This document shows positions 16,961-26,560 of a DNA stretch of 48,087 bases, in pieces; within the stretch, counting starts at the first letter, position 1; each line of letters starts with the position of its first letter. The notes beneath the pieces were generated by a model. It ran no database searches. It saw only the letters and a program-made list of their open reading frames with translations, and was not told where the DNA came from. The stretch covers positions 1 through 48,087 of the forward strand of contig PDTI01000008.1 in assembly GCA_002747145.1 (NCBI GenBank), given 5' to 3'. Both the position numbers and the translations under genes were made by a program. This DNA comes from Desulfobacter postgatei (GTDB lineage: Bacteria; Desulfobacterota; Desulfobacteria; Desulfobacterales; Desulfobacteraceae).

Positions 16961-18637
16961 ATGTCATCCTCTCTTTCATTTTTTTCATTACATGAAAATA
17001 CCAACTGGAAACAAGGCCATAAAAACGTACGAAAAACAGCCGGACAGTTGATCGCAGACCGCAAGTCCTTAGACCGGGTATTCATCCGTCCCGATGATGA
17101 AAACAGCAAAAAGACCCTGGTTAAGTACATGGAGCAGATCCTGTTCGGACTGCACGATTTTCTTAACCGGCATGTGGGCGTCACCGAAGAAATCAGCATC
17201 AATGAACTGGCTAAAAGTTACATGGACGTTACGATCAGCGACCATCCCCAGAAAGATCTGGGCCAGGTGATTGAAGAGATAATAAAAGACGTTGCCCCTA
17301 AAGCGGTTAATGTGGCCTCACCCTACTTTATTGGTCACATGACTTCTGCCCTGCCCTTTTTCATGGTGCATCTTAAAGCCATTACCGCAGCCTTAAATCA
17401 GAATGTCATAAAAATGGAAACCTCCAAGGTGCTCTCTGTCATTGAAAGGCAGGTACTGGCTAAAATCCACTGCCTGATTTTCAAACAAAGCCAGGCCTTT
17501 TACCAGGCACATGTTCAGAATACCCGTACAGCTTTGGGTGCATTTACATCCGGCGGCACCACAGCCAACATGACGGCCATGTGGGTAGCCAGAAACCGCT
17601 TGTTCCCGCCTAAAGACGACTTTTCAAGCATTGAAGAAGACGGCCTGTCCAAAGCCATGAGCGTCCATAACACGGACCGGGTGGTGATCCTTGTATCCTG
17701 CCGGGGGCACTACTCTTTAAGAAAAGCAAGTGGAATCCTGGGCCTTGGCAATAAAAACATTATTGCCCTGGATATTAAACCGGATCACACCATTGATACA
17801 GACAAACTTAAACAGACTATTCAGGATCTCAAGCAGGGGGGGCGTACAAAAATAGCTGCGATCGTGGGCATTGCCGGGGCCACGGAAACAGGGACCATTG
17901 ATCCATTACAAACGTTGGCCGATATTTGTGAACAAGAGCAGATTCATTTTCATGTGGATGCGGCCTGGGGCGGGCCCATACTGTTATCCGAGAACTATGC
18001 CCATTTGCTTTCAGGCATTGAACGGGCAGATTCCGTTACCATTGACGGCCACAAACAGTTTTACATGCCCATGGGAACAGGCATGCTTTATTTTAAAAAT
18101 GCACTTGCCCTTGACGCCATTGCCTATCATGCCAGATACGTCAACCGGAAAGGCTCTGTGGATTTAGGTATCAAAACCCTTGAGGGTTCCAGGGAGGCTG
18201 CCTGTCTGATCCTTGATGCATCCTTAAAAATCATGGGATCCAAAGGGTACGCCCTGATGATTGACCACGGTATCGAAACGGCAAGGGCATTTGCCAAAAA
18301 AATCGAAGCGCGGCCGGAATTTGAACTTGTGACCCCGCCTGTACTCAATATCCTGACCTACCGGATGGTCCCCATCTCCTTTCGTAAAAAGATGGAAACT
18401 GCCCAGGGGCAAGATCGCAAACGCTTAAATCAGGAGCTTGACGAAATCAACATCCGCATCCAGAGAATCCAGAGGGAAGCAGGCAAAAGTTTTGTTTCCA
18501 GAACCCGGCTTAAACTTGTGCCCGAGGATGACTTTATGGTGGTGGTGCTTCGAAGCGTTATCATGAACCCCTATACCACCGAAGACATCCTGGATGACAT
18601 CCTGGATGAACAGGAAAAAATTTATCATATGTTTTAA
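16961..18637 (+). CDS. panP: PLP-dependent aspartate 1-decarboxylase (PanP-like)
   Basis: Group II PLP decarboxylase of 558 residues. The PLP lysine is Lys365 in the TIDGHKQFYMP motif, and HVDAAWGGP supplies the Asp that binds the pyridine nitrogen. The unusually long N-terminal part and the segment SPYFIGHMTSALPFFMVHLK match the PanP subfamily of about 550 residues, which in Vibrio makes beta-alanine from aspartate for pantothenate in place of PanD. Glutamate decarboxylase-like activity cannot be excluded. ATG 16961 has a weak AAGG upstream. It is the last gene before the giant synthase, whose two carrier domains need phosphopantetheine, a pantothenate derivative; this link is only suggestive, and repeat A3 lies between them. 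Confidence 0.82.
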   Translation: MSSSLSFFSLHENTNWKQGHKNVRKTAGQLIADRKSLDRVFIRPDDENSKKTLVKYMEQILFGLHDFLNRHVGVTEEISINELAKSYMDVTISDHPQKDLGQVIEEIIKDVAPKAVNVASPYFIGHMTSALPFFMVHLKAITAALNQNVIKMETSKVLSVIERQVLAKIHCLIFKQSQAFYQAHVQNTRTALGAFTSGGTTANMTAMWVARNRLFPPKDDFSSIEEDGLSKAMSVHNTDRVVILVSCRGHYSLRKASGILGLGNKNIIALDIKPDHTIDTDKLKQTIQDLKQGGRTKIAAIVGIAGATETGTIDPLQTLADICEQEQIHFHVDAAWGGPILLSENYAHLLSGIERADSVTIDGHKQFYMPMGTGMLYFKNALALDAIAYHARYVNRKGSVDLGIKTLEGSREAACLILDASLKIMGSKGYALMIDHGIETARAFAKKIEARPEFELVTPPVLNILTYRMVPISFRKKMETAQGQDRKRLNQELDEINIRIQRIQREAGKSFVSRTRLKLVPEDDFMVVVLRSVIMNPYTTEDILDDILDEQEKIYHMF

Positions 18638-18687
18638 CAGAGTGTTAGAGGAGGGTATCCTTCCCTATTCTGATTCGACAGGCTCTT

Positions 18688-18851
18688 AGAGCCTGTTTGG
18701 TAATTAGGGGATCGAAGCGAAATCTTATGAAAATGAGAACCAATTTTCACAAATTTTGTTGTTAATAGCGGGACTATTGACATAAAATTTGGGGGAATTG
18801 AAGGCATTTTCATAGGATTGCAGGCGATTCGTCAATTATCAAACAGGCTCT
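18688..18851 (+). repeat. Family A repeat, full copy (A3)
   Basis: A 164-bp element with ends AGAGCCTGTTTGGTAATT and AATTATCAAACAGGCTCT and pairing arms along its whole length (ATGAAAAT/ATTTTCAT, CAAATTTT/AAAATTTG, TAATAG/CTATT). Just left of it, ACAGGCTCTT (18678-18687) looks like the tip of another copy, so two tips meet head to head. The rest of the 18638-18967 gap holds a TATAAT at 18950 but no good -35 box and no gene. Confidence 0.9.
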
Positions 18852-18967
18852 TAGGCACTATGTAAAACTTTTGTCAATATTCCCTGCTGGTGGATGATTC
18901 ACGCCTATTTGACATATATGATAGACTCTGTAACTTTTAAACCAGCAACTATAATGATTTCTCATAT

Positions 18968-21900
18968 ATGACACCCAAAACCGACCCTGAGACACAGACG
19001 CCCATTGCCATCATCGGCATGGGCTGTATTTTTCCCGAATCCAGAAACCTTAAAGAATTCTGGAAATTGATCTTTAACGGTATTGATGCCGTAACAAACA
19101 TACCCGAAGACTCACACTGGCGTCTGAAAGATTATTTCAATGAAGACCCACAGTTTCCAGACCATACCTATTGCCGCAGGGGGGGGTTTTTGCCGGACAT
19201 TGCCTTTGACCCTTTGGCCTATGGCATTCCGCCAAAAAACATTGAAGCCACAGACACCTCGCAGCTTCTGGGTCTGGAAGTGGTTCGCATGGCGCTTGCC
19301 GATGCAGGCTATCCTGTGGGGCATGCTCTTCTGAAAGAAAAACGGGTCAATGTGATCCTTGGGGTAACCGGCACCCAGGAATTGGTGATCCCCCTTGGCG
19401 CAAGGCTGGGGCACCCATTCTGGAAGAATGCTTTGGATGCAGCCGGCATTGCCCCTGAAAAAAAGGAAAACGTATTAAAACTGATCAGTGATTCCTATGT
19501 CAACTGGCAGGAAAACTCATTTCCAGGCCTTTTGGGCAATGTGGTGGCCGGAAGAATTGCCAATCGCCTGGACCTGTCCGGTACCAACACGGTGTGTGAT
19601 GCCGCATGTGCCAGCTCCCTTTCCGCCATCCATACGGCCATGATGGAGCTTGAAACCGGACGGTGTGATATGTCCATCACCGGCGGGGTGGATACCCTCA
19701 ATGACATTTTCATGCACATGTGTTTTTCCAGAACCGGTGTGTTGTCCCATACCAGTGACGCCCGTCCATTTTCAGAAAACGCCGATGGTACAGTGCTCGG
19801 CGAAGGCATCGGCCTTTTGGTACTCAAACGGCTGGAAGATGCCCAACAGGACCAGGACCGGATCTATGCGGTGATCAAAGGCATGGGCACCTCCAGTGAT
19901 GGACGGACTTCGGCCGTATATGCCCCGGAGTCCAGAGGCCAAACCAGGGCCCTGGAAGACGCCTATCGCCATGCTGGTATTTTGCCCGAATCCGTAGGCC
20001 TGATTGAAGCCCACGGCACAGGGACCCGGGTGGGGGACAAGGTTGAATTCACGGCACTGCAACAATTTTTCAAAAACAGACCCACTGAATCCACAGCGCT
20101 GGGATCTGTGAAATCCATGATCGGACACGCCAAAGCAGCGGCAGGTGCGGCCGGCGTCATCAAGGCAGCCCTGGCGTTACACCACAAGGTCATTCCCCCC
20201 ACACTGAAAGCCCAGACACCTGACCCGGATCTGGATATACAGCACTCCCCCTTTTATCTGAACCAGGTCTCAAGACCCTGGATCGGCGATGGGGCTGGCG
20301 ATGTCAAGGATACCCCGTTGCGATGTTCCGGTGTTTCCGCCTTTGGGTTTGGCGGGTCAAACTTTCATATGGTGCTTGAAGAGTACGCACCTGAAAAAGA
20401 CAATGTCTCCTGGGATGGTACGGTGCAGATCCTGGCGTTTTCCGGAAAAAACAGAGACGATATTATTGAAAAACTTGATGCGGTGTCTGACATCATCAAC
20501 AGCTATGACACCAGGGACAAGGCGGTCTTTACCCAGGCCATTGCCTGGCAGGCAGCCCAATCCAGAACGGCATTTTCATCAAAACAGAATCTGCGGTTAT
20601 TGATTTTGCTGACTGACCAGGATGATCTGTTTGAACGGATCTCCCAGGCAAAAGGTGTCCTCAATGGTGAGCAACCAGCCAAACCGCCTGTATTCATTGG
20701 AGAAGGCCCGGCATCAGGAAAATTAGGCTTTGTTTTCCCGGGCCAGGGCAGTCAGTACACCGGAATGGGCAGTCAGATGATGTCTGTTTTTCCCGAAAGC
20801 CTTCACATTCTTGATCTGGCCCAGACCTGTGTCAGGAACACGGATGCAGAAGATGACACACAGCTGTGTACCTATATGTATCCGCCGCCGGAATATACCC
20901 TGGATAAAAAATCTGCTCAGACAGCCCTGCGCCAGACCCGCATCGCCCAACCCGCCATTGGTGCGGTTTCGTTGTCCATGCTCAACATTCTGTCCCGGTT
21001 CAAGGTGGTGCCCCAGATCACTTGCGGCCACAGCTACGGAGAGTTGTGCGCATTATATGCAGCCGGCTGGATTGATGCCCAGACCTGTCTTGAACTGTCG
21101 GCTGCCCGGGGCAACTTCATGGCCAAGGCCGGTCAACGGGCAGGTGATCCCGGCAGTATGCTGGCAATCCAGGCGCCCATTGAAAAGATCCAAGCCCTCA
21201 TTGAAGAGGAGGAACTGGACCTTGTCCTGGCCAATAAAAACAGTCCGTTCCAAGGCGTATTATCCGGGGAGACCAAGCAGATCCTCACTGCTGAAAAAAT
21301 TTGCAAAGACCGCCACATGCAGACCATTAAACTGCCGGTGGCCGCAGCGTTTCACAGCCGACTGGTATCAGATGCCGCCACCCCGTTCACTGCATTGACC
21401 CAGAAAGCTGCCATCGTGCCCACGCCAATTCAGGTATTATCCAATACCACGGGATTACCTTACCCAACAGATTCCACCCAGGCCCAGCAGCTGTTAGGAG
21501 AACAATTGATGCACCCGGTGGATTTTATTGGCAACATCAGACAGATGCATGAACAAGGCGTTGACACCTTTGTGGAGGTTGGGCCTAAGTCTGTTCTGTG
21601 CGGCCTGATTAAATCCATCTTAAAAGACCAGGATGTACAAACCATCGCCCTTGATAAATCGGCTCAGCCAACCGGACAAAACGGTATCCGGGATTTGGGG
21701 ATGGGATTGTGCGCCCTTGCCGCCCTGGGCCATCCTGTGGATCTTTCCGCCTGGGAAGAGGATGCGGCACAGCCTGAGCATAAAAAAATGGTGATCATGA
21801 TCAACGGGGCCAATGCAAAACCCCCGTTACCTGAAATGATAAAGACTGCACAGACACCCCAAGCGCCTGAAAAAGAAACCATCGTACCCGAACCATCTGT

Positions 21901-22987
21901 TCATACAGCGGTTGCCCCCAAACAGACATCCACCAAACAAGGAAATACCATGACATCTTTTCCACACCCTGAATTTAACGGATCCCAACCCATAACACCC
22001 TTAAATTCAACCCAACATGTGACGACACATCAACTGCCTTCAAATCCGGATATTCTTGTCCAGGGGCTTAATGCCATGCAGCAGCTCCAGGCCCAGACTG
22101 CCCGGGCCCATGAAAAATTTCTGGAAACCCAGACCCAGACCAGCCAGGCCTTAGCGGCACTGATCTCACAAACCCGTGGACAGGTGTCTGCTCCGGCCGC
22201 CTCTGGGATTCAGCCTCCGGCCCAACCACAGGCCATGAATGGGCATCTGCACCAAAGACCTGCGCCAGTTCCCTCTCCACCAGTTCAGCAGACGGTATAC
22301 ACGCCTGCGCCCCCACAGGCCCCGCAGCCCCAGCCATCAGCCGCGCTGGCAACATCTGCCCCACCTGCAGCAGCACCGGCCCCGGACGTAAAAAACGTCC
22401 TGTTTGACATTGTCAGCCGTTTAACCGGATTTCCGGTGGAGATGTTGGCACCTGACATGAATATTGAATCCGACCTTGGCGTTGATTCCATTAAAAAGGT
22501 TGAGATCATTTCAGAGCTTGAAAAAGCATTTCCCGACACTCAGGATCTATCGGCACAGCGCCTGGGTTCAGTCAAAACCCTTGGAGATATCTGTACGGCT
22601 GTTGAAACAGACCCGGGAAAGGGCTCCTTCCCGGCACCGGAACAACACACAACACCCCCAATTGCCAGTGAGGAACATGCACCCAAAAACAATCGGCCAG
22701 CTCAGGATACCCTTGGCATTCTGGTCAACATCATCAGTGAACTCACAGGGTTCCCCAAAGAGATGCTCGAACCTGAAATGAATCTTGAATCGGATCTTGG
22801 CATTGATTCCATAAAACGGGTTGAGATTTTGTCCCGCCTTGAACAGGAGCAACCTGAATCCAAGGCATTATCCCCGGATGAGATGGGCAGTTTAAAGACC
22901 CTGGCCGACATTGTAAATTATCTAACGCCTGAACACACAACGGTTTCCCGGAAAACCCCTAAAAAAAAACTTCACATGACCCCATAA
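18968..22987 (+). CDS. Pfa-like secondary-lipid (PUFA/polyketide-type) synthase, KS-AT-ACP-ACP part
   Basis: Multidomain protein of 1339 residues. The ketosynthase spans about 10-460, with Cys214 in DAACASS, His349 in EAHGTGT and His387 in MIGHAKAA. The acyltransferase spans about 575-880, starting FVFPGQGSQYTGMG, with Ser689 in GHSYGE and His796 in AAFHS. A Gln-rich, coiled segment (about 1030-1070) and a Pro/Ala-rich linker follow, then two carrier domains with phosphopantetheine serines Ser1174 (LGVDS) and Ser1281 (LGIDS). Order and linker match PfaA of bacterial polyunsaturated-fatty-acid synthases. The KR-DH half expected next is in the following frame; the junction is a run of nine A. 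ATG 18968 is forced by the stop at 18938 but has no ribosome site. Product unknown. Confidence 0.9.
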   Translation: MTPKTDPETQTPIAIIGMGCIFPESRNLKEFWKLIFNGIDAVTNIPEDSHWRLKDYFNEDPQFPDHTYCRRGGFLPDIAFDPLAYGIPPKNIEATDTSQLLGLEVVRMALADAGYPVGHALLKEKRVNVILGVTGTQELVIPLGARLGHPFWKNALDAAGIAPEKKENVLKLISDSYVNWQENSFPGLLGNVVAGRIANRLDLSGTNTVCDAACASSLSAIHTAMMELETGRCDMSITGGVDTLNDIFMHMCFSRTGVLSHTSDARPFSENADGTVLGEGIGLLVLKRLEDAQQDQDRIYAVIKGMGTSSDGRTSAVYAPESRGQTRALEDAYRHAGILPESVGLIEAHGTGTRVGDKVEFTALQQFFKNRPTESTALGSVKSMIGHAKAAAGAAGVIKAALALHHKVIPPTLKAQTPDPDLDIQHSPFYLNQVSRPWIGDGAGDVKDTPLRCSGVSAFGFGGSNFHMVLEEYAPEKDNVSWDGTVQILAFSGKNRDDIIEKLDAVSDIINSYDTRDKAVFTQAIAWQAAQSRTAFSSKQNLRLLILLTDQDDLFERISQAKGVLNGEQPAKPPVFIGEGPASGKLGFVFPGQGSQYTGMGSQMMSVFPESLHILDLAQTCVRNTDAEDDTQLCTYMYPPPEYTLDKKSAQTALRQTRIAQPAIGAVSLSMLNILSRFKVVPQITCGHSYGELCALYAAGWIDAQTCLELSAARGNFMAKAGQRAGDPGSMLAIQAPIEKIQALIEEEELDLVLANKNSPFQGVLSGETKQILTAEKICKDRHMQTIKLPVAAAFHSRLVSDAATPFTALTQKAAIVPTPIQVLSNTTGLPYPTDSTQAQQLLGEQLMHPVDFIGNIRQMHEQGVDTFVEVGPKSVLCGLIKSILKDQDVQTIALDKSAQPTGQNGIRDLGMGLCALAALGHPVDLSAWEEDAAQPEHKKMVIMINGANAKPPLPEMIKTAQTPQAPEKETIVPEPSVHTAVAPKQTSTKQGNTMTSFPHPEFNGSQPITPLNSTQHVTTHQLPSNPDILVQGLNAMQQLQAQTARAHEKFLETQTQTSQALAALISQTRGQVSAPAASGIQPPAQPQAMNGHLHQRPAPVPSPPVQQTVYTPAPPQAPQPQPSAALATSAPPAAAPAPDVKNVLFDIVSRLTGFPVEMLAPDMNIESDLGVDSIKKVEIISELEKAFPDTQDLSAQRLGSVKTLGDICTAVETDPGKGSFPAPEQHTTPPIASEEHAPKNNRPAQDTLGILVNIISELTGFPKEMLEPEMNLESDLGIDSIKRVEILSRLEQEQPESKALSPDEMGSLKTLADIVNYLTPEHTTVSRKTPKKKLHMTP

Positions 22988-23004
22988 CGGACCCAAGTTG
23001 GGCC
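22961..23004 (+). other. A9 slippery run and stem-loop at the synthase frame junction
   Basis: Nine A (22961-22969) occupy three in-frame AAA codons just before the end of the first synthase frame. A -1 slip here leads, without meeting a stop, directly into the frame of the KR-DH-DH protein. A 5-bp bulged stem (GGACCC, loop AAGTT, GGGCC; 22989-23004) lies about 19 bases downstream. This is either a programmed frameshift site, a real inactivating indel, or a homopolymer sequencing error. Confidence 0.65.
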
Positions 23005-23022
23005 AAAGAAACGGCATTAAAG

Positions 23023-26000
23023 GTGCCCGGCAGGCAGGAGGTAGAGCTCACAGTCTTTCCCTCCCACCAGCACCGTGTCTATAATGGGTCAAGCATACAA
23101 ATACCTGCCGGTAAAACCATTTACCTGACCAAGGATCGTGCCGGCATTGCCACGGCATTTAAAAAAGAGTTTAAAAAACGTGGACTTGCGGCACAGATTG
23201 TTGATGCCACGCCGGAAAATATTCCAGATCTGCCCGATGCCGCAGGCCTTGTCCTGATACCGGACGCCTTTGGTGAACCCGGCGACCACGCTGGGGCAAG
23301 CCAGTCTCTTTTAACGGCGTTTCTCATGGCGTCAAAAAACGGGCCATATCTGATGGCAAGCGCCAGGGCAGGCGGCGGTTTCATGACCTGTATCAGCTTT
23401 CTTGGCGGCGGATTTGGGTTTAAATATGTTGAAACGGAACCCAGCCCTGTTTACGGCGGCATGGCAGGCCTTGCCAAAACAGCGGCCCTGGAATGGAAAC
23501 CGGTGCTGTGCCATGCCCTTGACCTGCCATTTGATGAAAAAGCCATAAAAAAGAACACTGAAACCGCCGTAGAATTGATGATGACCCGGGGGGCCGTGGA
23601 AACAGGGCTTGACAGTGAACATATCTACATCCCCGAACTTGTCTCCAAACCTGTGAGCCAGCCTTTAGAAATCGGCCTGGACAGATCCGATGTTGTGCTA
23701 ATTTCCGGCGGTGCCAGGGGCGTGACAGCAGCATGCGCCATTGCCCTTGCCAGGCAGTGCCGGGCAAAAATTGCCCTGTTGGGCAGATCCAAGCCGCCCT
23801 TTGAGGAACCCTCATGGCTGAACGGCATGGAGACACCGGCCCAGATGAAAAAAGCCATTTTTGACAATGCCTTTGAAAACACCCCCCCCACACCTGCCTT
23901 GGTGGCGGCGGAATACCGGCGTTTTGCCGCTAACCGCGATATTAAAGCCAATCTGGCACGCATACAGGAATGGGCGGATGAGGTTGCCTACTACTGCGTA
24001 GATATCCGGGATAAAGACCTTGTCCGCACGGCCATGGAAAAGGTGAGCCAGCAGTTAGGTCCTGTGACGGCCCTGATTCATGGGGCTGGTGTGCTTGAAG
24101 ATAAATTAATCTGCGAAAAAACACCTGACCAGTTCAAGAATGTGTTTGAAACCAAAATTAACGGACTTTTTGCCCTTCTTTCGTCAGTGGATCAAGACAA
24201 ACTGAAGTATCTGGTGATGTTCTCATCGGTTGCAGCAAGATTTGGCAATACCGGCCAATGCGACTACGCCATGGCCAACGAGGTGCTCAATAAGGTCGCC
24301 CAGGCCACACAAATCACCCATCCCCAGTGCCGGGCGTTAGCCATCAATTGGGGCCCCTGGGACGGCGGCATGGTCACGGACGCCCTGAAACGGGAATTTG
24401 AAAAACGCCAGATTGAACTGATCCCCATCCAGGCCGGTGCACACCAGATGGTATCGGAAATGGCCAATGCCGACAAATCCAGCGTTGAAGTCGTTGTGGG
24501 GGGCACCATATCTTCACAGATGCCGGAACCCTCTTCTATAATGAATAACGCCTTAACCCAAACCTTCAGCAGCCAGGACAGTGGTATCATCGAAGACCAT
24601 AAGATTGATCAGGCAGCGGTTGTTCCCCTGGCCCTGATGGTGGATCTGATGGCCTGCGGTGCTGAGAAAAACAATCCAGGCCTGCAATTTGCCGGAATGG
24701 AACAGATGCAACTGCTCAAAGGAATTGTGCCCGGCAATGACAAAGTCGATGTTCATGTGAAGACAGGAAAATGCATTGCCAGGGATCATCAATACCTCAC
24801 CTCCAGCCTGATTACCGCGCCAGGTAAGAACGGATCAGCCACCCAGCATGCCAGGGCCCAGGTGGTGTTAGCAGATCAACTGCCCCAGCCACCCGTGTTA
24901 TCACCATCAGAGTCCATGGATCTGGCCCCCTGGGAAATCCCTATGGCTCAGGCCTATGAAACCATCCTTTTCCATGATGGTGAACTCCAGTGCATTTCTG
25001 AGATCTGCGGGGTGTCGTCCAGGGGAATTGAGGTCATGACCACCACAGCACCGGGCATCAGCACATGGTATAAAGCCCCCCATGCACGGCAATGGGCCAT
25101 GGACCCCATGGTTTTGGATGCGGCCTTCCAGGCGGTGATTTTGTGGACCTTCCATCATTGCGGACAGGTCTGCCTGCCCGCAAGCTTTGACAATTTGCAG
25201 ATTTTTAACACATTCCCCAGACAGAGCGCAGATCCGGTTCGGATATCATTTACGCTCACCCACCAGGATCAGCACAACGTCAAAGGATATTTTACGTTCT
25301 TTGATAAAGACAAAACCGTCATCGCAAGCATGATGGGATTTGAAGCCATCATGGACCCTGGATTGCTTGATAAATTTAACCCCAGCCCTTTGTTTGACCG
25401 GGAGCAAATTTTAGCCTTTGCCCAGGGCAATCCATCCGACGCCTTTGGAGAGCCCTATAAAATTTTTGATAACGAGCGTGAAATTGCAAGGCTGCCAAGG
25501 CCGCCCTACTTTTTTATGGACGCGGTGACAAAAATTGATCACCCAGCCTGGCAAACCGCACCCGGTGGATGGATAGAGACCATTTATAAAATTGATGAGG
25601 ACGCCTGGTATTTCGCAGCCAATCACAGCGATACCATGCCCTTTTGTATCCTTCTTGAAGTGGCTCTTCAGCCCTGTGGGTGGCTTGCCGCCTATGGCGG
25701 TGCCGCCCTGACCAGCACAGAACGTCTGCATTTCAGAAACCTTGGGGGAAAAGCCAAACTGATCAAAAATTTGACCCGGCGATCCGGGGCTGTAAAAATC
25801 CGTGTGCGAATGACCGATGTCTCCAAAGCCGGGGGCATGATCATCCAACACTTTGATATGGATGTGCAACACAAGGGACGTTCTGTTTACACAGGCACCA
25901 CCAATTTTGGATTTTTTACGGCTGAGGCCTTATCCAATCAGGTGGGTATCAGGGAACCCGAAGCGTTTTTAACCCTTGAAAGAAACAGTGGGAGATCTGA

Positions 26001-26526
26001 AATCGTATTTGAAGATCATGCGCCTTTAACGCCGGAAGATCAAAGAACCGACCCTGATACGGGAATGCCGTCAAACGCCTTGAGAATGATAGATAAAATT
26101 ACATATCTTGATTTCAAAGCAGGCTTACACGGCAAAGGGCTGATCCAGGGTGAAAAGCAAGTGGACCCGGATGAGTGGTTCTTCCATGCCCATTTTTATC
26201 AGGATCCGGTTTGTCCGGGATCTCTGGGCTTAGAATCATTTCTTCAATTGATCAGATTTTTCATGATCAAAAAATTCAGTCTTGACCCGGAACAGTTTGC
26301 ACCTGCCATTGTTGAAAACCATGAACATGAATGGACCTACCGGGGACAGATCATCCGCTCGAATTCAAAAGTTGTTGTCCAGGCCCATATAAGCGCGTGT
26401 AGCCTGGATGAAACAGGTTGCAGGGCAACGGCTGACGGCACCCTGTGGGTGGATGGGATCTGCATATATGAAATGAAAAATTTTTGTTTCTCCTTGCAGG
26501 CCTTATCTATTAAAGCAAAATTGTGA
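23023..26526 (+). CDS. Pfa-like secondary-lipid synthase, KR-DH and double FabA-type DH part
   Basis: At least 1167 residues. The ketoreductase spans about 220-500, with the nucleotide loop ISGGARGVTAA and Tyr415 in GQCDYAMANEVLN. A PKS-type hot-dog dehydratase follows (about 560-785), recognised by VLDAAFQAVI. Then come two FabA-like dehydratases as in PfaC, DH1 with NHSDTMPFCILLEVALQPCG and DH2 with HFYQDPVCPGSLGLESFLQL. No chain-length factor or enoyl reductase is present. The assigned start is GTG 23023, but it has no ribosome site and no better in-frame start exists; the frame is open back to 22963, inside the A9 run. It therefore looks like the second half of one protein of about 2.5 thousand residues. 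Confidence 0.85.
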   Translation: MPGRQEVELTVFPSHQHRVYNGSSIQIPAGKTIYLTKDRAGIATAFKKEFKKRGLAAQIVDATPENIPDLPDAAGLVLIPDAFGEPGDHAGASQSLLTAFLMASKNGPYLMASARAGGGFMTCISFLGGGFGFKYVETEPSPVYGGMAGLAKTAALEWKPVLCHALDLPFDEKAIKKNTETAVELMMTRGAVETGLDSEHIYIPELVSKPVSQPLEIGLDRSDVVLISGGARGVTAACAIALARQCRAKIALLGRSKPPFEEPSWLNGMETPAQMKKAIFDNAFENTPPTPALVAAEYRRFAANRDIKANLARIQEWADEVAYYCVDIRDKDLVRTAMEKVSQQLGPVTALIHGAGVLEDKLICEKTPDQFKNVFETKINGLFALLSSVDQDKLKYLVMFSSVAARFGNTGQCDYAMANEVLNKVAQATQITHPQCRALAINWGPWDGGMVTDALKREFEKRQIELIPIQAGAHQMVSEMANADKSSVEVVVGGTISSQMPEPSSIMNNALTQTFSSQDSGIIEDHKIDQAAVVPLALMVDLMACGAEKNNPGLQFAGMEQMQLLKGIVPGNDKVDVHVKTGKCIARDHQYLTSSLITAPGKNGSATQHARAQVVLADQLPQPPVLSPSESMDLAPWEIPMAQAYETILFHDGELQCISEICGVSSRGIEVMTTTAPGISTWYKAPHARQWAMDPMVLDAAFQAVILWTFHHCGQVCLPASFDNLQIFNTFPRQSADPVRISFTLTHQDQHNVKGYFTFFDKDKTVIASMMGFEAIMDPGLLDKFNPSPLFDREQILAFAQGNPSDAFGEPYKIFDNEREIARLPRPPYFFMDAVTKIDHPAWQTAPGGWIETIYKIDEDAWYFAANHSDTMPFCILLEVALQPCGWLAAYGGAALTSTERLHFRNLGGKAKLIKNLTRRSGAVKIRVRMTDVSKAGGMIIQHFDMDVQHKGRSVYTGTTNFGFFTAEALSNQVGIREPEAFLTLERNSGRSEIVFEDHAPLTPEDQRTDPDTGMPSNALRMIDKITYLDFKAGLHGKGLIQGEKQVDPDEWFFHAHFYQDPVCPGSLGLESFLQLIRFFMIKKFSLDPEQFAPAIVENHEHEWTYRGQIIRSNSKVVVQAHISACSLDETGCRATADGTLWVDGICIYEMKNFCFSLQALSIKAKL

Positions 26527-26560
26527 ATTGAAGATAGTTTTTTGGGGTAACGATTGGAAA

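Noticed and set aside
18688..18851. CRISPR or tandem repeat array suggested by recurring repeats
   Set aside because: Copies are dispersed kilobases apart, are inverted-repeat elements, and have no regular spacers or cas genes.
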